DNA of 13,822 nt from JBDRGC01 sp043818215 (GCA_043818215.1 JBDRGC010000248.1:1-13822); one strand, 5' to 3'; positions 1 to 7,140 are shown, counted from the stretch's first letter. Translations and numbers: made by a program. The notes: generated by a model from the sequence alone, not told the origin.

Positions 1-107
1 ACGCAGTTAGCTGGAATCAGGTGCGACGCACTTAGTCTTTGGAGCGATTTTCGGGTTTCAAAGGGCATTTCGCCAATCTCGAAAGTGCGTCGCACCTTGA
101 ACTGCGT
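1..107. repeat. REP-like palindromic element
   Basis: Outer inverted repeat ACGCAGTT (1-8) pairs perfectly with AACTGCGT (100-107). An inner 15-bp perfect inverted repeat AGGTGCGACGCACTT (19-33) pairs with AAGTGCGTCGCACCT (83-97). The 49-nt centre has no clear structure. It carries no gene and may begin left of the window. The AAGTGCGtyGCA core recurs in the element at 7318-7464, which suggests one REP-type superfamily. Seen directly; the family name is inference. Confidence 0.7.
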
Positions 108-126
108 AAGTCCTGTCCTAAAGTAT

Positions 127-291
127 AGACTTGTTCCCCAATAACGATGACGGTTTTTTGTACACGGATTCACACGAATTTCACCGACACCGTGCCGGTA
201 CGGCGTAAAGAGAAATAAGAAAGGAAAAAATCCGTGGTATCCGTGACATCCGTGTACAAAAAGTCTGCCGCTGTTATTGAGGAACAATTCT
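127..291. mobile_element. MITE-like palindromic element, copy 1
   Basis: A 165-bp element with imperfect terminal inverted repeats: AGACTTGTTCC at 127-137 and GGAACAATTCT at 281-291, each followed inward by a CAATAAC motif. Inside is a second palindrome, TTGTACACGGAT (159-170) against the copy ending near 258, with CCGTGGTATCCGTGACATCC on the right arm. A second copy lies at 10812-10959, inside a broken gene. No transposase ORF is present, so it would be non-autonomous. No target duplication is visible at this copy. Its right end supplies the last codons and the stop of the minus-strand peptidase gene. Confidence 0.7.
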
Positions 292-1398
292 GATGAGTTC
301 CCGCGGCAGGGTGGTCAGGCTTTCGACGCCGTCGGGAGTGACCACCACATCATCTTCGATGCGTACGCCGGCGCGGTCTGGCAGGTAAATGCCAGGCTCG
401 ATGGTAAAGGTCATGCCCACTTCCAACGTCAGGTCGCTGTCGCCCCGGATGTAGGGTTCCTCGTGGCCGTCCAGTCCCAGGCCATGCCCGGTGCGGTGGG
501 TGAAGTATTGAGCATATCCCGCCTCGGCAATCACCGCACGGGCAGCGCGGTCGACTTTACCGGCGGTGACTCCCGGCCTGACAGCCGCGCGCCCGGCAGT
601 GTTGGCCTCCAGCACGATTTTGGCGATATGTGCGAACTCCGGCTCAACTTCGCCAATTGCGAAGGTGCGGGTTATGTCGGAGAAATAGCCATCGACGTTG
701 GCTCCATAGTCGATGACCAGCAAGTCGCCGGATGCCAGTGGCCGATCCGATGGGATGGCGTGGGGATTGGCTCCATTTGGCCCCCCGGAAACAATGGGGA
801 AGAAAGGCAGCCTGGGGTCTGAGCCGTGGCGCAGCAATTGCAGCGAGAGTTCCGCCGCAATCTCGCGCTCCGTAACCCCGATTTTGATTTTGGGGAATGT
901 AGCCCGCAGCGCCCTCTGAGCGACGTCCACGGCCGCGCGCATGGCCGCGATTTCCGGCGCGTCTTTGTACATACGCAGGGCGGCGACGCTGGCTTCGGCG
1001 GCGACGAACTCTGCCCGCTGGGCTGCCTGCTCCAGCAGACGCAGTTCCAGCACCCGAAGAACGCGCGGCTCGACCCCGATCTTGCCTTTCTGGACTCCGG
1101 CGGTTTGGATGGCCTGCTGAAAGGCAGCCTGCCAGGAGGTTGGGTCTTCGCCGTAAGGGAAGGCAGTCATAGGGTAGGGCAGATGCCTGACTTTAGCGGT
1201 TTCCAATTCCGGCAGAACGATGACTGGAGATTTGTCGGGGGTGAAAATCACTGCCACCGGGCGTTCGCTCAAGTGAAAGTGTAGCCCGGTCAGGTATGTC
1301 AGACTGGGGCCGGGGTTGAGCACCAAAGCGTCCAGGTTCGTGTCGGGCAGAATTTTGGCTAGTTTTGCTTGTCGGGATTGAATTATGTTGGTTGGCAT
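274..1398 (-). CDS. M24 family metallopeptidase (Xaa-Pro aminopeptidase/dipeptidase)
   Basis: A 374-residue cytoplasmic peptidase of the pita-bread fold, expected to cleave Xaa-Pro bonds with two metal ions. After an N-terminal creatinase-like domain (about 1-130) the catalytic domain keeps all five metal ligands: Asp230 (IDYGA), Asp241 (FSDITRT), His305 (TGHGLGLDGHE), Glu334 (TIEPGIYLP) and Glu348 (VRIEDD). His312 fits the second active-site His. Length is normal for PepQ/YpdF-like proteins. An upstream in-frame start would add 24 residues read from repeat DNA; I prefer the ATG at 1398, which has GGAG five bases upstream. The last five residues and the TAA lie within the palindromic element at 127-291, so the native C-terminus has been replaced. 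Substrate (free dipeptides or longer Xaa-Pro peptides) cannot be decided. It is the last of four minus-strand genes, far from its neighbour, and probably transcribed alone. Confidence 0.9.
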   Translation of the reverse strand: MPTNIIQSRQAKLAKILPDTNLDALVLNPGPSLTYLTGLHFHLSERPVAVIFTPDKSPVIVLPELETAKVRHLPYPMTAFPYGEDPTSWQAAFQQAIQTAGVQKGKIGVEPRVLRVLELRLLEQAAQRAEFVAAEASVAALRMYKDAPEIAAMRAAVDVAQRALRATFPKIKIGVTEREIAAELSLQLLRHGSDPRLPFFPIVSGGPNGANPHAIPSDRPLASGDLLVIDYGANVDGYFSDITRTFAIGEVEPEFAHIAKIVLEANTAGRAAVRPGVTAGKVDRAARAVIAEAGYAQYFTHRTGHGLGLDGHEEPYIRGDSDLTLEVGMTFTIEPGIYLPDRAGVRIEDDVVVTPDGVESLTTLPRELIRIVPQ

Positions 1399-1412
1399 GG
1401 GGACTCCATTTT

Positions 1413-1480
1413 TGAAATGTGAGACGTGAGACGTGAAGACGTGAAAACGTGTTGACGCTTCACGTTTCACTCTTCACTCA
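1413..1480. repeat. Degenerate ACGTGARACGTGA repeats with a hairpin arm
   Basis: Short imperfect copies of GTGAGACGTGA and ACGTGAAAACGTG (about 1419-1451) face a complementary arm CTTCACGTTTCAC...CTTCAC (1458-1478). Together they make an imperfect hairpin just upstream of the peptidase RBS, and would lie in its 5' leader if transcription starts further up. The same CACGTTTCACG words recur at 1808-1863 and, weakly, near 6975. Confidence 0.6.
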
Positions 1481-1481
1481 A

Positions 1482-1769
1482 TGTCATTAAGTTAAGGGCT
1501 GTTGGCTGGCGGATCACGGATCCGCCAGGAGCAAAATAGGGCTGTTGGCTGGCGGATCACGGATCCGCCAGGAGCAAAATAGGGCTGTTGGCTGGCAGAT
1601 CATGGATCCGCTAGGAGCAAAATAGGGCTGTTGGCTGGCGGATCACGGATCCGCCAGGAGCAAAATAGGGCTGTTGGCTGGTGGATCACGGATCCGCCAG
1701 GAGCAAAATAGATGTTCCTGCCCTGCTCCAGGTGGATTCGTAATCCACCGAGGGCTTAACTTAATGACA
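1482..1769. repeat. Five 43-bp tandem repeats framed by a 15-bp perfect inverted repeat
   Basis: Five contiguous units of exactly 43 bp run from 1496 to 1710 (starts 1496, 1539, 1582, 1625, 1668). Each contains the palindrome TGGCGGATCACGGATCCGCCA, with a few substitutions in units 3 and 5. A different hairpin, GGTGGATTCGTAATCCACC, follows at about 1731-1749. The block is bounded by TGTCATTAAGTTAAG (1482-1496) and its perfect inverse CTTAACTTAATGACA (1755-1769), an arrangement like a small transposable cassette. It fills most of the 450-bp gap between the peptidase and the GH65 gene. No ORF of substance is present. Confidence 0.85.
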
Positions 1770-1807
1770 ACTCTTTACTCATCCCACTCCGCTACGCTTC
1801 GGGGACG

Positions 1808-1863
1808 GTGTCACGTTTCACGAATCACGCTTCACGCTTCAAGTTTTACGTTTCACGCTTCAC
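1808..1863. repeat. Degenerate TTCACG direct repeats abutting the GH65 stop
   Basis: Runs of TCACGTTTCACG, ATCACGCTTCACGCTTC and TTTCACGCTTCAC overlap the last codons of the minus-strand GH65 gene. Read on that strand, the word GTGAAGCGTGA supplies the final Ser-Glu-Ala and the TGA stop. Confidence 0.65.
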
Positions 1864-4054
1864 TGAGATTATATCCATCGGGTCGAATATCAGCCTGATA
1901 GGTTTTCCCGCGGTACGTGAATTTGAACGCCAGCCGCTGCCAGTGGGAGGGAAGGTGCGGCTTCAGCGTGGGGTGCCCACCGGTGAAGCGCAGGCCTGCA
2001 AAGCCAAAGGCAATTGCCTGCCACAGGCCTCCCGCTGAGGCGGCGTGGATGCCGTCGTTGGCATTGCCGCGCACATCTTTCAAATCGGCGCGGGCGGCGC
2101 GCATGAAGTGTTCGTAGGCCAGGTCGGGCTGTTCCATTTCGCAGGCCGCCCAGGCCTGCATGGCCGGGCCGAGCGATGACCCGTAACTGTGATCGGTGCG
2201 GGGATTGTAGTAATCCCAGTTGGCCTGCCAGGTTTTGCGGTCGAAGTGCTCGCGCAGCAGGCACAGCAGCATGATGACATCAGCCTGCTTGAGCACTTGA
2301 TGTTCGTTGGCGCCTTCGATGCCCAAAATTTCCTGCATGGATTGGGTGCGGCCTTCGTACTTGGGCCAATCGACATCCTTCAATTGGAAGAAGCCTTCGA
2401 ATTGCTCGAATAGACCGGTTCGAGGGTCTTGCAGAATGATTATATTATCGCGCAGATTTTGCCAGTGAGCCAGACGTTCGGGGGTGAGATTCAACTGTTT
2501 TGTGAGTTGGTCTGCTTTTTGGGGCGCGTGGTTCCGCAGCCAATCCAGGGAAGCCAACGCAGTTTCCAGGTGCCACTGTACCATCCAGTTGGTGAAGGCG
2601 TTGTTGTCCACGTGATCGTGGTTCTCATCGGGGCCGATGATGTTTCGGATGGCGAATTGCCCACCCTCGGGTTCGGCACGGTCGCCCCAAAACAGGGCTG
2701 TCTCCGCAATAATGGGAATCGCCACATGGCGCCAAAAATCGTCATCGCCCGTCAGCATCCAAAATTGATGCAGCGCGTAAGCTATATCGGCACTGATATG
2801 TATTTGGATATCGCCCGTCCAGATGCGGATCAATTTACTGCGGTCGGTGAAATCGGGAACCCAGGTGGGAGTTGACTCATCACCGGTTTCGGCGGATTCC
2901 CAGGCGTATTGCGCGCCGGCGAAACCGTTGGCGGCGGCTTTGCGGCGTGCCCCCTCCAGGGTGTGGTAGCGGTACATGAGCATATTGCGGGCCAATTCTG
3001 GCTGGGTCAGGGTGAAGAATGGCAGGGCAAAAATTTCGGTATCCCAGAAAACGTGCCCGTGGTAGCTGAAGCCGCTCAACGTTTTGGCGCCAATGCTGAC
3101 GCGTTCATCGTGGGTTGGCGCGGCGATGCGGAGTTGGAAGAGGGCGTGGCGCAGGGCTAATTGGGCTTCGTCGTCGCCCTCGATGAGTACGTCGCTCTGT
3201 GACCAGAAGTCCGCCCAGGCCGCATCGTTGGCGGCACGCAATTCTTGATATCCGGCGGCTGCCGCGGCCTGTACTCTGGATTGTGCGAATTCGAGGGGGG
3301 ATTCCGTATCCCGCGAGGTGGCAACGGCGGTGATTTTTTCGATCACCAGCGCAGCCCCGCTATCTTGTTCAGCAGTGACTTCGATTCCGGGGCCGCCGCA
3401 GCAATCAACCCCCGTCCGCTTTGCGCCGCCGCCGCTGACAATCAGGTGGGTACACAGGGCCAGGGTTTTGCCGGTCTTGCGGGTGCGGACAAGTAAATCG
3501 GCCTGATCGGGGCTGCTGTGTTGATACTCGTTATGCCAGTGGAGGAAGCCTTCGTTTTCGACGCGGCTGTTCAGCGAGGCGCGCACGCGAATCTTGGCGG
3601 AGGCTGTGAGGGGGGTGGCCTCGACTCGCAATGCCAGAATGTGTTCATCCGCCAGGCTGGCAAAGCGCTCGAAACTCAACTCGATGATGGTCTGGCCTCC
3701 GTCAGGCGTCCAACGCAGCTTTCTGTGGAGAACGCCGGTGCGCAAATCCAGGTGGCGGGCGTAGTCGGTGATCTGCCCCTGCCGCATGTCGAAGCGCTGT
3801 CCGTTCACCCAGATTTCCAGGGCCAGCCAATCGGGCGCGTTTGCCAACTCGGTGAATACAACGGGCACATCGTCCCACATACCGTGGATGAGGGTGGCCT
3901 GTCGATCCAGGGGATATCGTTCTTCGAAGGAGCCGCGCGTCGAAAGGTAGCCATTTCCCAGGGTGAAGATCGTCTCCCGGTGATGTTGGCAGTCGGCCTC
4001 GAATTTGGGTTCGTGTACTTGCCAGGTGCTTGTGTTCGATGGGGATGGTTTCAT
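1853..4054 (-). CDS. Glycoside hydrolase family 65 protein (disaccharide phosphorylase or hydrolase)
   Basis: A 733-residue cytoplasmic GH65 enzyme, a family acting on alpha-linked glucosyl disaccharides such as maltose, trehalose, kojibiose or nigerose. Domain order fits: N-terminal beta-sandwich (about 10-270), (alpha/alpha)6 barrel (about 295-690), short C-terminal beta part. Signature motifs are FWDTEIF (336-342), GPDENHDHVDNNAFTN (474-489) with Glu477 as the likely general acid, KQADVIMLL (589-597), a TDHSYGSSL segment (620-628) and GIHAASAGG (678-686), whose His680 may correspond to a phosphate-contacting His of the phosphorylases. Length is typical. The ATG is well placed, with GAGG about eight bases upstream. 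No beta-phosphoglucomutase or sugar transporter lies beside it, so specificity and phosphorolysis versus hydrolysis remain open. Octamer repeats begin 19 bp upstream of the start, and degenerate repeats supply the stop. Confidence 0.92.
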   Translation of the reverse strand: MKPSPSNTSTWQVHEPKFEADCQHHRETIFTLGNGYLSTRGSFEERYPLDRQATLIHGMWDDVPVVFTELANAPDWLALEIWVNGQRFDMRQGQITDYARHLDLRTGVLHRKLRWTPDGGQTIIELSFERFASLADEHILALRVEATPLTASAKIRVRASLNSRVENEGFLHWHNEYQHSSPDQADLLVRTRKTGKTLALCTHLIVSGGGAKRTGVDCCGGPGIEVTAEQDSGAALVIEKITAVATSRDTESPLEFAQSRVQAAAAAGYQELRAANDAAWADFWSQSDVLIEGDDEAQLALRHALFQLRIAAPTHDERVSIGAKTLSGFSYHGHVFWDTEIFALPFFTLTQPELARNMLMYRYHTLEGARRKAAANGFAGAQYAWESAETGDESTPTWVPDFTDRSKLIRIWTGDIQIHISADIAYALHQFWMLTGDDDFWRHVAIPIIAETALFWGDRAEPEGGQFAIRNIIGPDENHDHVDNNAFTNWMVQWHLETALASLDWLRNHAPQKADQLTKQLNLTPERLAHWQNLRDNIIILQDPRTGLFEQFEGFFQLKDVDWPKYEGRTQSMQEILGIEGANEHQVLKQADVIMLLCLLREHFDRKTWQANWDYYNPRTDHSYGSSLGPAMQAWAACEMEQPDLAYEHFMRAARADLKDVRGNANDGIHAASAGGLWQAIAFGFAGLRFTGGHPTLKPHLPSHWQRLAFKFTYRGKTYQADIRPDGYNLSEA

Positions 4055-4072
4055 GGATTACCTCGGGGGATA

Positions 4073-4240
4073 GAGTCAGCGAGTCGGCGAATCGGCGAGT
4101 CGGCGAGTCGGCGAGTCGGCGGGTCAGCGAGTCGGCGAGTCGGCGGGTCAGCGAGTCGGCGAGTCAGCGAGTCAGCGAGTTGGCGAGTCGGCGGGTCGGC
4201 GAGTCAGCGGGTCGGCGAGTCGGCGAGTCAGCGAGTCAGC
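4073..4240. repeat. 21 tandem octamers GAGTCGGC
   Basis: Twenty-one uninterrupted 8-bp units from 4073 to 4240, all variants of GAGTCGGC (mostly GAGTCGGC, GAGTCAGC, GGGTCGGC, GGGTCAGC). Because 8 is not a multiple of 3, all three frames stay open over long stretches and create artefactual Ser/Arg/Gly-rich ORFs. The array lies immediately upstream of the GH65 translation start and may sit in its leader. Confidence 0.9.
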
Positions 4241-4250
4241 GAGCGATCAG

Positions 4251-4927
4251 CCCCCCCGAATTCATTCGGGGTCTGGCACCGAAAACATGCTAAAGCATGT
4301 TACGACGCTCCCTGAACATGCTTTAGCATGTTTCCCGTAGCATCGAATTCATTCGATGGCGGTCGCCGGTCAGCCGTCGTCGGTCGGAACTCGTCACATC
4401 GTACTCGCCATAACTCAACACGCCCCCCGAATGAATTCGGGGGCTGGCACCGAAAACATGCTTTAGCATGTTACGACACGTCCTGAACATGCTTTAGCAT
4501 GTTTCCCGTAGCAGCATCGAATTCATTCGATGTCGCCATTCGATGTCGCCATTCGATGTCGGCATTCGATGTTCGGCATCCGATGTCGGCATTCGGCCGT
4601 CAGCCATCGTCACATCGTGCTCTCGCCGTGACTCAACACGCCCCCCGAATGAATTCGGGGGCTGATACTGGAAACATGCTGAAGCATGTTACGACGCTCT
4701 CTGAACATGCTTTAGCATGTTTCCCGTAGCAGCATCGAATTCATTCGATGGCGGTCGTCGGTCAGCCGTCGTCGGTCAGCCGTCGTCGGTCAGCCGTCGT
4801 CGGTCAGCCGTCGTCGGTCAGCCGTCGTCGGTCAGCCGTCGCCGGTCAGCCGTCGTCGGTCAGCCGTCGCCGGTCAGCCGTCGCCGGTCGGCACTCGTCA
4901 CATCGTACTCTCGCCATAACTCAACAC
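4251..4927. repeat. Three long palindrome-rich repeat units, each ending in a copy of the acetyltransferase 3' end
   Basis: Three units (4251-4421, 4422-4639, 4640-4927) share the same order of parts: a CCCCCGAAT/ATTCGGGGG hairpin, two hairpins of type AACATGCTTTAGCATGTT, a CATCGAATTCATTCGATG hairpin, a variable tandem core, and about 33 bp ending ATAACTCAACAC that matches the 3' end of the acetyltransferase coding sequence. In unit 3 this last part is the real gene end. The core of unit 3 has nine 14-bp copies of GTCGGTCAGCCGTC (4757-4882). Unit 2 instead has ATTCGATGTCGSC iterations (about 4525-4595). The cores explain the length differences. No gene is encoded. Confidence 0.85.
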
Positions 4928-5746
4928 ATAAAAACTGCGCGGCTGAGAGCCGGGTTGATAGACAAAGTCGGTAATCAGGTAGCCGCGGGCGAACAGGTCT
5001 TCGAATATCTCGCGGGTGCGCAGACGCCATTCGAGGGCCAGCGCGCGGTCGGCGGCTTTGAGGGACAGGAAGTCGGAGGGGATTTCGAGGAGCAGCAAGG
5101 GAGCGGGGGAGGAGGGAGGCAAGGGAGCGGGGTGTGAGGGGAGCGGGGGGGTGATGATTTGTGCGCCCGATTCGGTGTAATGAGACAGGCTCGAACGGCG
5201 GCGGGGATGTCCACTCAGGCGGCGGTTCACGCGCTTCGAGTTGACCCACCAATCGACCTGAAAGCGGTCGGATGGCAGGCCGGCGTTCACATCATCGCGC
5301 ATCTCGCCATAATAATTCGGAATGTATGTGCTGCACATGGCTCCCAATTTAGCAATGTTCACATTGGCATTGCGACTGAGCAGAGGGTCGTACGTCCAGG
5401 TGATGTGGTCCAGTCCCTGGCGACGTACCATCTGCCATTGGGCACGTTTGAGAGCGAAGCCGAGACCGGCGTCACGGAAATTGGGGTGTACTCCCGCCAT
5501 GTGAGAGCAGTGCTTAGGGCGGAGGCCATCTCGAGTGGTGTGCCAGCCCGGAAAACCAAAGACAAATCCCACCAATTGTTCCCCGTCAAAGGCGCCAATT
5601 ATCAGTCCGCCATTGCGAGCTATGGATAGGAGTATATGGGCAGGAACCACTTCGATTTCACTGCCCGGCCAAATAAGGCGTTGCAGTTTTTCGACAGCGG
5701 CTATTTCTCGAGGGGTTTCGAGGAGCTGGAGGGGGAGTGGGGGCAT
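4898..5746 (-). CDS. GNAT-family acetyltransferase (COG3375-like)
   Basis: A 282-residue protein with a GNAT fold: beta strands around GGLIIGAFDGEQLVGFVFGF (46-65), the acetyl-CoA loop HPNFRDAGLGFALKRAQ (87-103), then WTYDPLLSRNANVNIAKLGA (117-136) and the DRFQVDWWV strand (160-168). The C-terminal EIPSDFLSLKAADRALALEW (221-240) and GYLITDF (255-261) are as I remember for the COG3375 predicted acetyltransferases. Acceptor substrate unknown. Residues about 198-220 are a Pro/Leu/Ser linker encoded by purine-rich low-complexity DNA (5087-5155) of the kind seen in the spacers, apparently having replaced a normal linker without breaking the frame. The start is uncertain: no RBS precedes the ATG, and the first codons (MPPLPL) also lie at the edge of low-complexity sequence. 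The 3' end is duplicated in the downstream repeat units. Confidence 0.8.
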   Translation of the reverse strand: MPPLPLQLLETPREIAAVEKLQRLIWPGSEIEVVPAHILLSIARNGGLIIGAFDGEQLVGFVFGFPGWHTTRDGLRPKHCSHMAGVHPNFRDAGLGFALKRAQWQMVRRQGLDHITWTYDPLLSRNANVNIAKLGAMCSTYIPNYYGEMRDDVNAGLPSDRFQVDWWVNSKRVNRRLSGHPRRRSSLSHYTESGAQIITPPLPSHPAPLPPSSPAPLLLLEIPSDFLSLKAADRALALEWRLRTREIFEDLFARGYLITDFVYQPGSQPRSFYVLSYGESTM

Positions 5747-6012
5747 GGGTAAATTGGGGATTGGGGACTGGGGATTGGGGATTGGGAAACTAGGGACTAG
5801 GAAACTAGGAAACTAGGGACTAGGAAACCAGGAAACTAGGAAACCAGGAAACTAGGAAACTAGGGACTAGGAGACTAGGAGACTAGGAAACTAGGGATTA
5901 GGAGACCAGGAAACAACCTGCTCCCTGCTCCCTGCTCTCTGATTCCTACCCCTGATTCCTAGTCCCTGATTCCTAGTCCCTAGTCCCTGATTCCTAGTCC
6001 CTAGTCCCTAGC
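5747..6012. repeat. Purine-rich/pyrimidine-rich repeat pair, potential long imperfect cruciform
   Basis: The left half (about 5750-5914) is GGGGATTGGGGA followed by many copies of GGAAACTAGG and GGGACTAGG. The right half (about 5919-6012) is CTGCTCCCTGCTCCC, then CCTGATTCCTAGTCCCTAGT words, complementary to the left. The whole spacer between the SDR and the acetyltransferase can thus fold back on itself imperfectly. The right arm reaches into the SDR gene and contains its TAG stop. Confidence 0.8.
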
Positions 6013-6946
6013 CCCTCCGCCTGAGCACCGAGCGCCACAACTCACGTCGCCAGTTATGCCCTGGCAGGTAGGCAAGGCGTTGAGAGAATCGCGAGGGGGT
6101 CAGGTTGAACACTCGCGGGATGGTGTCCAATGAACAGGTACGATTGGTCGATAGATAATCCAGCCAGTACACAGATGACGGGAAGGAAGGTAAGAAATAC
6201 TCCAATCCAACTGTCAGGGCACGCATAAGCGGCGGCGCTACTGGAACGATCGTGCGCCGCACTCCAACTTTGTGCATTACAGTAGTCACTACCTGATCGA
6301 GGGTGAGGAATTCCGGGCCTCCGATTTCAAATATCTGGTTGCGGGTAGCGTCATCGTCCAATGCCCAGGTCATGCAGGTGACCAGGTCTTCCACCCACAG
6401 GGGTTGGATCAAGTTCATGCCATCGCCTGGGATGAGGAAGACAAAAGGTATCCCGTGAAGCAATTGTGCCAATCCCGTGGAGAAGCCATCATTGGGGCCA
6501 AACACCGTTGCTGTGCGCAGAATCGTGAAATCCAAACCACTGCGGCGGATATGTTCCTCCGCAATGGCCTTGGTTTTGAGCACCGGATATGCGGAGGCTC
6601 TATCGGCTCCCAAATGGCTGACGAAGAAGAATCGCCGCACCCCCGCATCGGCAGCCGCCCGGACGACCGCCTGTGTGCCCCGGATATCGGTTTCCAGCAA
6701 ATCGGCTTCTGCGCCGTGACGCTCGACGCCGGCCAAGTGATAGACCGTGTCCACGCCAACCATTGCGGATCGCAGGCCGCGTTCGTCGTGTAGGCCTGTC
6801 ACCGCCACGTCCACGGGGACGCCGGTTGGCAAACGCGGTGAACGGTACGAGGGACGAATAAGAGTGCGCACCTGAAATCCCGCCTCTACCAGATGGCGTA
6901 TCAGGGCTTGCCCTATGAATCCGGTGCCGCCGGTGACGAGAATCAT
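6008..6946 (-). CDS. NAD(P)-binding atypical SDR, NDUFA9/complex I 39-kDa-like
   Basis: A 312-residue Rossmann-fold protein. The N-terminal nucleotide loop TGGTGFIG (5-12) is canonical for extended/atypical SDRs. The VYHLAGVERHG segment (68-78) corresponds to the NNAG strand. A candidate Tyr120-x3-Lys124 pair lies in SAYPVLKTKAIAEEH. The FEIGGPEFLTLDQV segment (about 207-220) and the C-terminal helices around LSTNRTCSLDTIPRVFNLTP are typical of the NDUFA9-like/SDR_a5 group of bacterial sugar-epimerase relatives. The substrate is not predictable; family members are linked to quinone, lipid or sugar metabolism. The start has GAGG nine bases upstream. A TATAAT on the same strand at 7075-7070 offers a promoter. 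The C-terminal RRRG and the TAG stop run into the CTAGGGACTAGGG repeats, so the native end may be altered. Confidence 0.88.
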   Translation of the reverse strand: MILVTGGTGFIGQALIRHLVEAGFQVRTLIRPSYRSPRLPTGVPVDVAVTGLHDERGLRSAMVGVDTVYHLAGVERHGAEADLLETDIRGTQAVVRAAADAGVRRFFFVSHLGADRASAYPVLKTKAIAEEHIRRSGLDFTILRTATVFGPNDGFSTGLAQLLHGIPFVFLIPGDGMNLIQPLWVEDLVTCMTWALDDDATRNQIFEIGGPEFLTLDQVVTTVMHKVGVRRTIVPVAPPLMRALTVGLEYFLPSFPSSVYWLDYLSTNRTCSLDTIPRVFNLTPSRFSQRLAYLPGHNWRRELWRSVLRRRG

Positions 6947-7069
6947 CTAGTGCCGCCTCGATTCGGATTCGATGCGTGACACGTGACGAAGTCCCCGAAG
7001 CGCAGCGGAGTGAGGTGCGTGGGGCATGACGCGGAATTGCTCGTTTGGGGGCGCGATTTCATGGCGGAG

Positions 7070-7075
7070 ATTATA
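7070..7075 (-). promoter_or_regulatory. Candidate -10 box for the SDR gene
   Basis: On the minus strand the sequence reads GTGCTATAATCTCC, a perfect TATAAT about 125 bp upstream of the SDR start. No good -35 hexamer is visible 16-18 bases upstream (GAGATG at the 17-base position), so strength is uncertain. Confidence 0.4.
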
Positions 7076-7118
7076 GCACGCTCCACCCGTATCATCTCGA
7101 TACCCAAAGGGCACTATA

Positions 7119-7140
7119 GTATTTTGGGGAACAAGACTTC
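7119..7140. repeat. Solo terminal-repeat remnant of the MITE-like family
   Basis: GGGGAACAAGAC with flanking TTTT and TTC matches the terminal inverted repeat of the elements at 127-291 and 10812-10959 over about 11-13 bases. No partner end was found nearby. It may be a decayed copy or chance. Confidence 0.3.

Noticed and set aside
277..1284. Plus-strand ORFs of 181 and 152 codons
   Set aside because: Both are antisense to the M24 peptidase, whose metal-ligand motifs prove the minus strand to be coding.
1496..1710. Possible CRISPR array (five 43-bp repeats)
   Set aside because: Units are directly adjacent with no unique spacers, and no cas genes are present. The long units at 4251-4927 also lack spacer-like inserts of regular size.
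3518..4315. Long plus-strand ORF (265 codons) ending in Ser/Arg/Gly-rich repeats
   Set aside because: It is antisense to the conserved GH65 gene, and its repetitive tail is the octamer array read as protein. No RBS or family resemblance.
4717..5137. Plus-strand ORFs with QPSSVSRRRSAVVG repeats
   Set aside because: The 14-bp tandem units keep all frames open; the ORFs then run antisense through the acetyltransferase gene. No coding signal of their own.
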